Part shown: positions 29,380-41,214 of the stretch, one piece after another | Layout: the number at the start of each line of letters is the position of its first letter | Position numbering within the stretch: position 1 is the first letter of the stretch | DNA from: Timema cristinae | Taxonomy: Eukaryota; Arthropoda; Insecta; Phasmatodea; Timematidae | Length of the DNA: 64,000 nucleotides | NCBI GenBank assembly: GCA_039000515.1 | Contig: JBCFYV010000870.1 | Coordinates: 1-64,000 of the forward strand | Direction: 5' to 3' | Notes under the pieces: generated by a model | Told to the model about the DNA's origin: nothing | What the model saw: only the letters and a program-made list of their open reading frames with translations | Database searches by the model: none | Made by a program: the position numbers and the translations under genes

Positions 29380-31159
29380 TGTAACGATCTTACAAACGAG
29401 TACGAGTTCAACCAATTCAACGCCAAGTAATATGGGGCTACACTCACCGACCACCTGCCTGTTGAACGGGCCCGCTTTCCGATCGCCTTGGACACGCACG
29501 CACTCAAGAAAACCCAACGGACACTGAGAGTGGGGCCGCTGCCTTCACGTCGACTGTGATTAAGGCCCCGCCCACCAAGAAGAAATCGTCGAGCTTGACT
29601 TGAGCTGTTTCCGGTTCTCCTAAAATTAAATGCTATCAGCGCTATCTTTAAAACCCCAGAGCTGCCATTTTCTCCCACCTGAGCGCTGCTCGTTTCCTTT
29701 CGTTCATTTATTCCTTCCCTCATTTCCCCCTCTCTGAGGTCAGAATCGACGCTCACAAATTGTATAAAAAGGACTGTATGCTTCTAATCTCTACTAACTA
29801 TACCACAGGCTCATTAAGGTGAGGGTGTTGTCCGACGTCTCTTCTGGGATTACTTATTCTTTGAAATTCTTTTTTGTCATTATTATAGGGGGGGGGGGAC
29901 TGTTTTCTAAATTTACCGTTTAGGCTTAACTTCGAGAGATTTAACTTGGTTCATGGCTAATGGGATTTAAGTGGCGTATCCACGGCTTATCAAAGTTTAC
30001 TTAGGTCCTTTTGGTGCACCTTGAGTGCTATCTTCACTCTTACCTTAATCGGTCATACTTGGGGTGCATTCAACCGGGGTGTAAAATAATCTTTATATGA
30101 AATTAAACCTTGGTTCTTTGTTATGCTTTATGTGTTAGGCGTAAACACGTTTTGGTGGCGTTATGTTAGCGCAGGTTAGACTGAAATTGTTATTGAGAGC
30201 ATTCATTGGAGTTAAATAATGGGGACAACCATTACGGCGTATCTGACGTTAACTTGGGGTTTGGTTGTATCTCTGATTTTTAGGCTGAGAGCATAGCTCT
30301 GTATTTAAATTTAAATTATCAGGTTCTTTATGTAAATATTAAATGGGTAGGATTGTCGTCTCTCAGACACCATGTATTGTTGATGTGCCTCGTAGGGTTC
30401 TTCTAGCCGAAACATTAATAGAATTGGTCCTAAAATTGTATAGTAGGTTAGACTTGAGTTATAAGTCTAGGATATACTTGCAAGCAGATGTTAAGGTTAT
30501 TAATATAACAACATATGAGGTTTAACCATAGTTGTATGTATAGGTATTTGAACTTAGTAACGTATAGTGATATATGGTTTACTAGTTTAGGGTTTGATAA
30601 AATGAAACTAAAGCTTCAGCTCATGAAATTTAATCATGTTTATATGTAGTTAAGCTCAGTTACGTAAGGTAATGAAAGTGACGGCCTTGCGGTCTAATAG
30701 AGTTAACTTTATTTTGGGCTATCATGCTGAATTGTTACCTATAGCCAGTTAGGGCTTAACTTCATATTGATAATGAGTGGAGAGGTAAATGTATAGCATG
30801 TATGTGCTTAGGCTGCTAGGGTTAGTACGAGAACTCTACAAATTAGTATATCGAAATATTGACATTATAGGCGAACCTCACCAATGAACTTGTAACCAGG
30901 TATCCACGGGTCGGATCTCTTGAGTGGACCCTGAACTGAACCTTGACTCTAAATTTAACTTTGTAATCTCTGGGTCATATCTTTAATAGAGTAAATTCCT
31001 ATTATGAATATTTTCAGCTATTTAGCTATACTTTGACATTGTACTATGTTTGTTGTTTTTGATATAACTAATAAACTTGCCAACATTATTTTCTTGTATC
31101 TCTTCTGCTCTCCTGCACGCTCCATTTGTTTTAAATAGATGAGGGTGAAAGACGATACA
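29380..31159 (+). repeat. 5' LTR of the Gypsy element
   Basis: 1,780 bp, nearly identical to the right LTR. TATAAAAA at 29,763-29,770 is the likely core promoter. The G run at 29,889-29,898 is longer here than in the right copy. Small open frames inside, on both strands, occur in both LTRs and have no recognisable domain. Confidence 0.95.
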
Positions 31160-31168
31160 AGAAAAAAG

Positions 31169-31188
31169 TGGTAGCAGAGCATGGTTAC
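31169..31188 (+). promoter_or_regulatory. Primer binding site, initiator Met-tRNA type
   Basis: TGGTAGCAGAGCATGGTTAC starts 9 bp after the LTR. The first 11 bases are exactly complementary to the 3' end of animal initiator tRNA-Met as I know it, and about 18 of 20 match overall. Confidence 0.7.
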
Positions 31189-31321
31189 AAAGTTCAGGTT
31201 GTGTGGTTCGCAGCTCCATGTCCTATCTCTAGGGGAGATCTGAGGTGTCTGCGGTATAACCGCACTTTATTTATCATTGTTTACTCATGCTTGTCTATTT
31301 TCTTTCATGCTGTCCGAGGCC

Positions 31322-32362
31322 ATGGCTCCGCCACTGAAGCCCGATACTAAGACTTCAGCTGGTATGAGGAAAACTGAGATATACAAGCTTAGCCGCGACC
31401 AGCTGCTGTCTGAGCTCGCGTCCAGGGAGATCCCGGTTCCACCCAGCGCTACGGGGGGTGAGTTGAGGTCTCTTCTCTCTGAACTGTTGAGTGAGGTTGG
31501 GGAGGCTTCGGCCGGTCGTGGTATGGCTGAGGATGCGAGTGAAAAACCTGTTGCTCTCCCCCACACCACCCCTTCAATGCCTGTAGGGTATCTCAAATGC
31601 CAGAGCAAGGTTCTCATCGAAATTTTGGGTCGCATTCCCATATGTGATGGGCAGAACCACACCAACTTGTTTAGATTTCTAGTAGAGGTAAATAGGGCTT
31701 CGTGTCTTAAACTTGTTAGCGAAACACAGTTTCTAACCTTGTGTCTGACGAAAACGTCGGGGTTCCTCACAGAGCTATTCTCTCAAGGTATCCAAGCCAA
31801 TCTATCGTTGAGAGGGGTGATTGATTTGGTCTTGGGCGCATTGTTACCCAGGAGGACGAAACAGAAGCTATGTAGAGAAGTGGTTCACCGGTTCCAGTCC
31901 CCCCATGAATCCTTTAGAAACTTCGTTCTTTCTATAACTGAAGCGGCTTGTGTGCTCAATGCTGACTTAGAGGAATTAGAGCTCGTCGATATCATTCTTG
32001 AAAATGTCTCGCCTTTGACCAGGCGCCATTTTGTCTTTTCGGGGAAACCTACTTCTATACAGGATCTTTACTCGCTGGCGTCAGTCATTGAGGGTACTCT
32101 TCTCGCTGAAAAGGAATACTTGGACACGCATTTGCCAGCCGTGAAGAGTCGCGAGCGAACGAGTTTGAGTCCCGGGGCGGCTTGTACTGCGTTGCCATTT
32201 GAACGCGCCCTGCCCGCTAGGAATAATATACCTACTACTGGGGATAACCACGTGGGTGAGAATCGAGGGGACCGCGCGCCCCGTGATTTGTCTAGAGTCA
32301 GGTGCTACCGGTGTAATAGGTTAGGACATGTCCGTAGGCAGTGCATGGGGGGAAACTCCTGA
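31322..32362 (+). CDS. gag: Gypsy gag protein
   Basis: 346 aa from ATG 31,322, the first ATG giving the usual layout. It has a SAP-like helical start (KTEIYKLSRDQLLSELASRE), an Ala/Ser linker and a helical capsid-like region at about 90-250. One zinc knuckle CX2CX4HX4C (CYRCNRLGHVRRQC) lies near the C-terminus. It would form the particle core and bind the element's RNA. The frame is open to its end and overlaps the pol frame by 22 nt in the -1 direction, so pol is probably made by -1 frameshifting. Intact as far as can be seen. Confidence 0.9.
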   Translation: MAPPLKPDTKTSAGMRKTEIYKLSRDQLLSELASREIPVPPSATGGELRSLLSELLSEVGEASAGRGMAEDASEKPVALPHTTPSMPVGYLKCQSKVLIEILGRIPICDGQNHTNLFRFLVEVNRASCLKLVSETQFLTLCLTKTSGFLTELFSQGIQANLSLRGVIDLVLGALLPRRTKQKLCREVVHRFQSPHESFRNFVLSITEAACVLNADLEELELVDIILENVSPLTRRHFVFSGKPTSIQDLYSLASVIEGTLLAEKEYLDTHLPAVKSRERTSLSPGAACTALPFERALPARNNIPTTGDNHVGENRGDRAPRDLSRVRCYRCNRLGHVRRQCMGGNS

Positions 32363-35300
32363 GGCGCGGCCAGGGTCGTGGCACGGTCGCGTCCGCGTGT
32401 TGTAAGCCACGTGTTCAGAGCCCGTGTGTTGCTATTTCTATTGGACCCGTAGAGTGTGTGGGACTCTTCGATACCGGGGCCAGTCATTCTTTCGTTTGCA
32501 ACAAATTTCTTGATACTGTTAAGAATAAAGTTAATGTCTTGTATGAGCGCATAGTGCCTAAAGCGTACGCCGTGGCCAATGGACAGTGTTTATGGGTTTC
32601 TTGCAAGCTTAACCTTCCTGTTAAGATTGGGCGGTTTTCATGGAGACGCTGTTTGTATGTTGTGGCCGATCTTCCTTTTGATATTATCCTAGGTAATGAT
32701 TTCCTATTTGAGACCAGGGCTAGATTAAATCTAGGTGAGGGAGGAGTGTCATTTGGTTTTTCGCCTGGGGAACTTATCCCCTTTGTGAGTGGTAAACCCC
32801 CTTTGGGTCTGTTCTCCATAGATAGTGATGATGAAGCTATACATGACGTTGTTAGTCAGTTTCCTGACGTCATTACTGAGCGATGGGGGAAGTGTGATAT
32901 CTTACCATATGATATTGTTGCTCAGGACGACATCCTTGTACGCTCAGGTCCTTATTCCTGTGCCCCGCCCAAGATGGAGATTTTCAGGGAAGTAGTCTTC
33001 GACCTCGAAAGGAGAGGGGTTATTCGCCCATCCAAATCTCCGTATGCCAGTCCGGCTTTCATCATCCCCCGCAAGAGTAATGGATATCGCCTCATCGTTG
33101 ACTATAGAAAGGTTAATAAGAAAATCGTATTCGACCCCTACCCGATGCCTAGCATCGAGTCGGCGTTCCAGCATCTTGGCAAGGCCAAATTCTATAGTTT
33201 ACTTGATTTCAATGCGAGCTTTTTGCAATGCGCGCTCTCGGAGCCTTCCAAGAAGTTCACAGCTTTCGTTACCCCACGGCAGGTCTACGAATTTAACCGG
33301 GTGCACCTGGGTATTAGTTGCGGGGGGCAAGCATTAAATAGGGTATTAGATCATATTCTGGCCGATCTGAAATTTGTTCGTGTTCAATTATCTTGATGAC
33401 ATATGCGTTTACAGCAACTCTCTCGAGGAACATCTACTCCATGTGGAGACTGTGCTGCGCCGCTTGCTCTCGGCTGGTCTTACCGTCAACCCGGAGAAGG
33501 TTACGTGGGCTAAGCGGTCTATCCCGTATCTAGGCTACATAATCTCGGAAGGGAACCTTCTCGTGGATCCTGGACGTGTAAAACCGATCCTTGACTTCCC
33601 GGCCCCAAAAAACTTGAAAGGCGTGCTACGTTTTTTAGGTATGTGCGCATACTATGCAAGGTTCATACCCATGTTTTCCGAGATCGCCAGCCCATTAAAC
33701 TCACTTAAGAAAAAAGGGGCAAGTTTTGTGTGGGGAACAGAACAAAGCGAGGCCTTTCTCTCTCTCAAGCGTCACTTAGTGTCCGCCCTGGTTCTGTGTA
33801 TGCCGGACTTCTCCCTCCCATTTCGGTTGCACGTGGACGCGTCTTCGGTAGCGCTTGGTGCCGTTCTTTCCCAGCTCACCCCTGAGGGCGATAGGCCGGT
33901 TGCTTTTGCAAGTAGAACGTTGAATACGGCGGAAAGGAAATATAGCACCTACGAAAAGGAATGTCTCGGGTGCGTATTTGGGATTGAGAGATTTTCTGAT
34001 TATTTGGAGCTTAGGAAATTTGACCTATTCACCGATAATGTTGCGTTGTCTTGGATGTGGAATCACCCCAAGCAACTTGGGAAAATAGGGCGTTGGGTGT
34101 GGAGACTTTCCAGGTTCGACTTTACCACCCACCACATTGCCGGGAAATTGAACGTTGTGGCAGATGCGTTGTCCCGCATGTCTGAAGATCTTGAGCCCAT
34201 TGGGAAACATCCGGATGCTGAACCCCTTTGCGTTATCCACACCATACCCGAGTCTTTTATTTCGATCGGTGACCATCAGTCCCAAGACGACTTTTGTAAA
34301 CAGGTAGTGGAGAGGCTGGGTGCAGGTGAGGTAGTAGGTAATTACTCTGTTTGTAAAGGCCTCCTGGTAGTCAAAGTTAGAGGTAGGACCAGATATTACG
34401 TCCCGGAGAAACTCAGGCCCATGCTTATGAGGTACTTTCATGATTCAGCGTTTGGAGGTCATTGTGGGATACTTAAAACTGAGCGAAAGGTGTCGAAAGA
34501 GTTCTTCTGGCCCAATTTGCCTAAGGATGTGAGATGTTGGGTACGAAAGTGTGAGTCGTGCCAGAAAGCTAAGCCGGCCCAGAACTCAAAGATCGGTCTT
34601 CACTCTGCCGACATCGCGACAAGGCCTTGGGAAAAGGTCTTCGTAGATTATGTCGGGCCCTTGTCCCGCACTTCCCTAGGCAACACCGCGGTCTTGATTG
34701 CCATGGATGCCTTCTCAAAGTTTGTTATATTAATACCGCTTAGGAATATGAAGGCTACGACCACCGTGAACGCTTTGTCGAGGCGTATTTGGGCGATGTT
34801 AGGCGCCCCTAGAATAATTGTGAGTAACAATGGGCCATGCTTTAGGGCCAAGGCTTTTGCAGATGTGTTTTTATGGGGGATAAGGCATGTGACAACTAGC
34901 CCTTACAACCCATCTCCCAACCATGTAGAGCGGTTTAACCGCAACTTGAACATAGCCCTGACCATATTTCACCACATTGACCAATCCCATTGGGACCAAC
35001 ACCTTGATTTCTTAAACCTCGCCTTCAATTCGGCCTATCACGAGTCGGTCCGGGCTACCCCGGCTTCTATCTTCCTCAACAGAGACCTCAACCATCCCCT
35101 CCTGGCTATCTGGGATGTAGATCCGCTTTTGTCGGAAGCCACTCACCGTACGTTTGAGGAGAAGTGTGAGTTAGCGTTTTATAACCTCCAGAAGTCGCAA
35201 CGGAAGGTCGCCTCGGCTTACAACCGAGGACGAGTTCCTGTCCCCTTTAAAGTAGGCGACACTGTCGTCTGTAAGTGCTTCCCCCAGAGCTCAGCTGCAG

Positions 35301-35449
35301 ACAAGTCGTCGGCTAAGCTGTCTTATAAGTGGAATGGGCCATGGCTGATAGACAGGTTTCTAACCCCCGTCTCCGTGCTTCTGAATGAAGTGGTGGATCC
35401 ATCTCTGTCTCGGCGAGCACATGTTAGCCATTTAAAACCCGTGGCATAG
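32341..35449 (+). pseudogene. pol: Gypsy pol: protease, reverse transcriptase, RNase H, integrase, with frameshift
   Basis: First frame 32,341-33,396: aspartic protease LFDTGASHSF, then RT blocks SPYASPAFI and RLIVDYRKVN up to LGISCGGQALNRVLD. A small insertion at about 33,376-33,390 (GTTC appears twice, 6 bp apart) shifts the frame immediately before the catalytic box. Second frame, 33,374-35,449: YLDDICVYS (RT catalytic Asp pair), RNase H residues in FRLHVDASS, STYEKECLG and LFTDNVAL, and an integrase zinc site (HDSAFGGHCG with CESCQKAK). The integrase core follows: VDYVGPL for the first Asp and NHVERFNRNLN for the Glu. The middle catalytic residue is Asn (VSNNGPCF) where Asp is expected. 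The frameshift alone would separate protease and part of RT from the rest, so this copy cannot be autonomous. Confidence 0.92.
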
Positions 35450-36234
35450 TTAGTCAGTGCCCTGTCCTGTGTCGTGTGTCAAGTTATGTTTTATTAGATA
35501 TTGTCTACCAGGGCACTTTATTCGTCGTATGTTTTAAATGTTCACTTAGTAACCAAGAGGGGGGCCCCTTCTCACTATTAGCATGTAAGGAAGTGTTAGG
35601 TATTGTAGTGCTTTATTAAACTGTGACACCTGGGAGTTGCCAGAGTGCGTTTGTGCGTCGACCCAATAAAAGACACTCCAAGAGATACTCTTTTTGGGAC
35701 ATCACCTGTCTCATGTGTGACCCATATGGACCATTGAGGCCTAAATACTCATGGGTTGAGTGAATCCGATCGGGCACGAACTGTACGGCGACATGCAAGA
35801 ATAGGTGTGAACTCTATGTGGTGTATGTTTTTACTTGTAATGCTTTTGTTCTCAGAGAGGTCTCCTTATTCCCTCCTCCCCTTCCTCCCGGCTCTGGGAA
35901 CCGAGCGCCGTGTCGACACGGAACATAAGGAAGAAGATGTGGTGTGGGCGGGATGGACTACCCAAGTCATGTGAAGAAGCTGGGGACGACCGCGGTAGCC
36001 TTCTGGAACTTGGGTGGAATGAGTGTCATGCAGCAAGCCAGATGAGCGTCAATAAAGCATTCCAAGAGTGAACTGGTGGTTGCGACCAGCTCCAGTGGGG
36101 ATCGACAGCCAACCGGCTGGACTGATGATTGGAAATCTCTAGAGAGGGCTCATCGCCCCCTCCCCTACCAGAACGTATAGACTCATCACGACTGGGATGG
36201 CGCCTCCTGGTCGTTCCTCTCGAGGTCTCTTCTC
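35450..36234. other. Gypsy 3' untranslated region
   Basis: 785 bp between the pol stop and the polypurine tract. It holds only a 72-codon frame without a domain (35,756-35,974). No envelope-like signal peptide or membrane segment is seen. Confidence 0.6.
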
Positions 36235-36253
36235 CTTGAGGAGGGTGGGGGGG
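36235..36253 (+). promoter_or_regulatory. Polypurine tract of the Gypsy element
   Basis: Purine-only run GAGGAGGGTGGGGGGG (one T) ending 3 bp before the right LTR; it primes plus-strand synthesis in this class. Confidence 0.75.
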
Positions 36254-36256
36254 TAT

Positions 36257-38032
36257 TGTAACGATCTTAAAAACGAGTACGAGTTCAACCAATTCAACGC
36301 CAAGTAATATGGGACTACACTCACCCACCACCTGCCTGTTGAACGGGCCCGCTTTCCGATCGCCTTGGACACGCACGCACTCAAGAAAACCCAACGGACA
36401 CTGAGAGTGGGGCCGCTGCCTTCACTTCGACTGTGATTAAGGCCCCGCCCACCAAGAAGAAATCGTCGAGCTTGACTTGAGCTGTTTCCGGTTCTCCTAA
36501 AATTAAATGCTATCAGCGCTATCTTTAAAACCCCAGAGCTGCCATTCTCTCCCACCTGAGCGCTGCTCGTTTCCTTTCGTTCATTTATTCCTTCCCTCAT
36601 TTCCCCCTCTCTGAGGTCAGAATCGACGCTCACAAATTGTATAAAAAGGACTGTATGCTTCTAATCTCTACTAACTATACCACAGGCTCATTAAGGTGAG
36701 GGTGTTGTCCGACGTCTCTTCTGGGATTACTTATTCTTTGAAATTCTTTTTTGGCATTATTATGGGGGGGAACTGTTTTCTAAATTTACCGTTTAGGCTT
36801 AACTTCGAGAGATTTAACTTGGTTCATGGCTAATGAGATTTAAGTGGCGTATCCACGGCTTATCAAAGTTTACTTAGGTCCTTTTGGTGCACCTTGAGTG
36901 CTATCTTCACTCTTACCTTAATCGGTCATACTTGGGGTGCATTCAACCGGGGTGTAAAATAATCTTTATATGAAATTAAACCTTGGTTCTTTGTTATGCT
37001 TTATGTGTTAGGCGTAAACACGTTTTGGTGGCGTTATGTTAGCGCAGGTTAGACTGAAATTGTTATTGAGAGCATTCATTGGAGTTAAATAATGGGGACA
37101 ACCATTACGGCGTATCTGACGTTAACTTGGGGTTTGGTTGTATCTCTGATTTTTAGGCTGAGAGCATAGCTCTGTATTTAAATTTAAATTATCAGGTTCT
37201 TTATGTAAATATTAAATGGGTAGGATTGTCGTCTCTCAGACACCATGTATTGTTAATGTGCCTCGTAGGGTTCTTCTAGCCGAAACATTAATAGAATTGG
37301 TCCTAAAATTGTATAGTAGGTTAGACTTGAGTTATAAGTCTAGGATATACTTGCAAGCAGATGTTAAGGTTATTAATATAACAACATATGAGGTTTAACC
37401 ATAGTTGTATGTATAGGTATTTGAACTTAGTAACGTATAGTGATATATGGTTTACTAGTTTAGGGTTTGATAAAATGAAACTAAAGCTTCAGCTCATGAA
37501 ATTTAATCATGTTTATATGTAGTTAAGCTCAGTTACGTAAGGTAATGAAAGTGACGGCCTTGCGGTCTAATAGAGTTAACTTTATTTTGGGCTATCATGC
37601 TGAATTGTTACCTATAGCCAGTTAGGGCTTAACTTCATATTGATAATGAGTGGAGAGGTAAATGTATAGCATGTATGTGCTTAGGCTGCTAGGGTTAGTA
37701 CGAGAACTCTACAAATTAGTATATCGAAATATTGACATTATAGGCGAACCTCACCAATGAACTTGTAACCAGGTATCCACGGGTCGGATCTCTTGAGTGG
37801 ACCCTGAACTGAACCTTGACTCTAAATTTAACTTTGTAATCTCTGGGTCATATCTTTAATAGAGTAAATTCCTATTATGAATATTTTCAGCTATTTAGCT
37901 ATACTTTGACATTGTACTATGTTTGTTGTTTTTGATATAACTAATAAACTTGCCAACATTATTTTCTTGTATCTCTTCTGCTCTCCTGCACGCTCCATTT
38001 GTTTTAAATAGATGAGGGTGAAAGACGGTACA
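36257..38032 (+). repeat. 3' LTR of the Gypsy element
   Basis: 1,776 bp, starting TGTAACGATC and ending GGTACA, followed by AGGA. It differs from the left LTR at about nine positions plus a shorter G run (for example TTAAAAAC for TTACAAAC near the start and GGTACA for GATACA at the end). Confidence 0.95.
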
Positions 38033-38036
38033 AGGA

Positions 38037-38514
38037 CAACTACCTAAACTCAAATTAAATGGGTTAGTATCGCATGAAACTGGCCAATTCCATCTGAGTC
38101 TAGGTAGGTGCTGTCTTGTGTTTAGTGTCGAGCCTCACTTGAGGTGCACTAAGTCTGACTATTAATCTGGTCCTTAATATATTTTAACCTCAGAGATTAT
38201 TTTAAACAAATTAAAAGGATATGCCTCATTGCAGCAAAATTGTGATTTAAAATGTCAAACAAAATGGTATCCAGGAATTCAGCATTTAAAGTAAAAGAAG
38301 CGAGCCCGAAAGTCTCTCTTCACTGGTTGAGTTTTGTAAGTAGTTCTTCACCCTTCTCAGAACTCAGAAGGATCGTTCAGAACTTGCATTGGTAGAAGGA
38401 ATACAAATAAATAACCGGAGGAAGGTGTCTACAATCGGATATGTAGCGATTAGGCCTTTGCTTTGAATAGTTTTTAATAAATTGCCAGGTGACTTTATCC
38501 AGTTTTAATTATTT
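38037..38514. other. Spacer between Gypsy LTR and hAT-like pseudogene
   Basis: No gene seen. Part may be the decayed C-terminal end of the hAT-like protein. Confidence 0.35.
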
Positions 38515-39796
38515 TAGGAATTCCTGGAAATGAACACACTTTCCAATGAATTCACTATCCACATCATCAAGATATGCTTCAACAGCTTTCCTGGAACATT
38601 ATCTAATACAATAAAGTGGCATCAAAGATAATTTACTAAGAAAGCCAAATCTTAAGTCGAAATTCGAATATGCATATATTCTGCATGAAAGCTCCACAAC
38701 CGGTTTATCAATGGTAAAAAAAAGTGTGTTTATCCTGATATCTTGCCTACAGTAAAAAATCATGTAACTGTCTCTGTTGACCTCATCACACTGCAGTCTT
38801 CTCATCTTGATTCTTTTTCTTTCATGTTTATACTCTTCCCATCCAAATAGAGTTCCCCTTCACATTCATAGTACTCGAATCTATCTTGGGGCCCTTCCAC
38901 ATAACTTATTAGTGAACTATACATCAGGACTACGTCATTGGAATTAGAAGTAATATTTCAAAGACTCTTGCCCACTTTATCAAAACGTTCTAGAATCTCT
39001 GTCCAAAATTTTGTTTGTATTCCGGTCTACAACTTATCAAAGTTAGCGCACAAACCTTCAGCCTCAGGTCCTGTTTTCGGTTTTTCGCATTTGTTGTTTG
39101 CCATCAGAGCCCTGCATGCATCATGTCTTGCAGACCACCATGTTGCTGACAAAGGCTTTGGCAGCAGTTTAATGCCAGCACGACTTGTTTTAATTTCATC
39201 TTGGAGAATTTACCAGCTGTCTGTCAACTCACTGGAGAAAACGTACATCTTCTGCACGAACATAAAATAAGCAGTCATCTTTAAGAGAGATGCAGCAGCT
39301 AATGTTCCTACTAGATTCAAAGTATGTGCTGCGCATAGCACGAAAAGTGCCAGGGGATTGTGCGATTTGATCTTGGCTTGTAGTCCCTCAAAAGCAGACG
39401 ACATGTTAGGGGCGTTGTCATAAGATTGTCTTTTACAGTATTTAATGTCAATTTTATAGTCTGAAAGAACTTACAGTACAGTTATTTATAAATTGTGAGC
39501 AATGTGGCCAGTCTGGGATATAAACTTAACAAAGATTTCAACAGGGTTGACGGTGACCTGGTGGTTTAGGGGAAAGTTGTCAAGACTTTTGTGCTGGGTG
39601 TCCAGGGTTCAATCCCCGGTCCCGGCACAGATTTATCTGATTACCAAACCCTTCCTTCACCTCTGACAAGACATGTATTAATCACAACTTGTGAATATGT
39701 GGAATACCAGGCCTCCACCATGGTTCGGATTCCACGTTAAACTGTAGGTCCTCCATTTTCTCTCACAATCACCCTACTATTACACATTAGCGAATA

Positions 39797-39831
<35 letters not shown>

Positions 39832-39995
39832 GGGTTGACACTATCAGAAACCATTAGTAAAATGAATGCAAGTTGATCACCATGAGTAATATCAGCAGTA
39901 GTCTCTACAGAAATTGAGCAGTGTATTGATGTACACCCGATGACCTTGATCCCTCATAGTATCTATTCTACCGTCCTGTGTCCAACATTGATGAG
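38515..39995 (-). pseudogene. hAT/ZMYM1-like transposase pseudogene, split by a SINE
   Basis: Read on the minus strand, pieces in several frames follow the order of the widespread ZMYM1-like hAT proteins. They are VETTADITHGDQLAFI (about 39,890), RQSYDNAPNMSSAF then LQAKIK (about 39,370-39,430), VLCAAHTLNLVG, FVQKMYVFSSELTDSW (39,215-39,260), WWSARHDACRALM (about 39,115), FWTEILERFDKVGKSL (about 38,970), a FFTIDKPVVELSCRIYAY part (about 38,690) and FGFLSKL. At least four frameshifts or stops separate them. The SINE at 39,552-39,828 interrupts the region between the first and second pieces. It is clearly dead. Confidence 0.8.
39552..39828 (+). mobile_element. Full-length tRNA-derived SINE with 11-bp target duplication
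   Basis: Starts GGTGACCTGGTGGTTTAG (A-box region), then B-box GGTTCAATCCCCGG at about 39,607. A body (CTGATTACCAAACCCTTCC, CACCATGGTTCGGATTCCAC) follows and it ends in an (AAT)n tail. The duplication ACAGGGTTGAC flanks it at 39,541-39,551 and 39,829-39,839. The usual ACCCGAACGGGTAG segment before the tail is missing here. Confidence 0.9.
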
Positions 39996-41210
39996 TTCCA
40001 TATTAATCCCTCGCTGCCTTGAGGAATTGTCTCACGAAGGGGAGTGACTCAGTTATGAGAATGAAGGTGTTCTTGACGGCTTTCTCGGCACTGAAAATAA
40101 GTGAATGAGGTTGGTAGATTGTTAATCTAATTATAATTGGCCTTTTTTGCTTCTACCAGAGACTCTGTGGATGTTCTCTTCAGCTTGCCTATTCGGTGAC
40201 ACTTATCGACATCACAATCCTCAATATATAAGGCATGTCTTAAACATTCTCAAAACTTCAGTCCTTACGTCCCCACCTGGCTTCTCTGCCATTCCATGGA
40301 CCAGAAAAGTTTCTTTGGCTTTATTATGCAAGATCGTCAAGTATATTCTCTCTAAATATTAATTTCTTGTTTAAATATGAGAAATTGTTTCTCAAGTGAA
40401 AATTATTTTTAAATTTCTCAATCCTATTTAGGATTGATCGCACTAGCTTTCTGTATAGAGCAAATAGTTTCATCTCCCCAATATTTACCCGGCACTCAAG
40501 ACTTAATTACTTCTGGTGGTAAGATATAAAGATAAGATAATTAATTAATTATAATAATGAATGCAATTTTGATATTCACGCCAGAGCTGTTAGACACACG
40601 TTCTACTCACTTGCCGTCATGATAGAAATTTAGTCTCTCTTAATATTGTAATATTTCATTATGCTAAAGACTTTATTTCTACCATATATTGCCAAATTAA
40701 AGAACAATTATTATACATTATATCCTCTAGTTGATGTATTACTTACTTTTTAACCATTTTATTAATCTTTTCACGTATTTAACTTTATTTGACGTATTTA
40801 AGTTGTTTTGACTACTAGTGTATTAACCATTCTCATATGTATTGGCCTAAACAAGAAATTAGAATTAATCATTTGTTTTAATTTAACTAAGAAAAACACA
40901 TTGTTGTGGTCTGATGTCTTTTTGGAGCACGGTTGAAAGGTCCAATTAAAAAAGGCTAATTTACTATATAATAGGTTTCATACTTTCGAGTAGTTATTAA
41001 AAGTGAAGTGTAATTCTTCCTTTGTCTTCAGAAATTATTTCTGAAGAAACTATTAAAGCCAGAGATCTAATATCATATAAGAGCCATTATTTTTGACTGG
41101 AATCAACAAGAGATTATCAAGAGGTAAAATAATTCCTATGCATTTCATCTTCTGCCATCCCTCCAAAACTATTAATTGAAACGATACGAATTTTGTAATC
41201 TCATCCAGGA
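39996..41210. other. AT-rich stretch without genes
   Basis: No gene recognised. A 71-codon frame at 40,147-40,362 shows no domain. Imperfect palindromes of AGAAATT/AATTTCT type occur around 40,370-40,430. Confidence 0.35.
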
Positions 41211-41214
41211 AGCA

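Larger units (their letters stand above)
29380..38032 (+). mobile_element. Gypsy LTR retrotransposon, young but disabled
   Basis: Two 1.78-kb LTRs (29,380-31,159 and 36,257-38,032) begin TGTAACG, end TACA and are flanked by AGGA. Between them are a primer site, gag, pol (protease, reverse transcriptase, RNase H, integrase) and a polypurine tract; no envelope gene is seen between pol and the right LTR. I count about nine or ten differences between the LTRs over 1.78 kb, so the insertion is recent, yet pol carries a frameshift at the RT active site and a changed integrase residue. Confidence 0.95.

Noticed and set aside
29307..29756. 149-codon minus-strand frame (and its copy at 36,139-36,633)
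   Set aside because: It lies in the LTR, is present in both LTRs only because they are duplicates, and contains no recognisable domain.
30343..30525. 60-codon frame repeated at 37,216-37,398
   Set aside because: Internal LTR sequence; short, no start context or domain.
35756..35974. Envelope-like frame downstream of Gypsy pol
   Set aside because: Only 72 codons, with one hydrophobic stretch but no signal-peptide, cleavage-site or fusion features; much too short.
39552..39625. tRNA gene suggested by A-box and B-box sequences (also near 20,830, 49,895 and 61,415)
   Set aside because: Heads of SINEs with bodies, (AAT)n tails and target duplications; the cloverleaf is degenerate.
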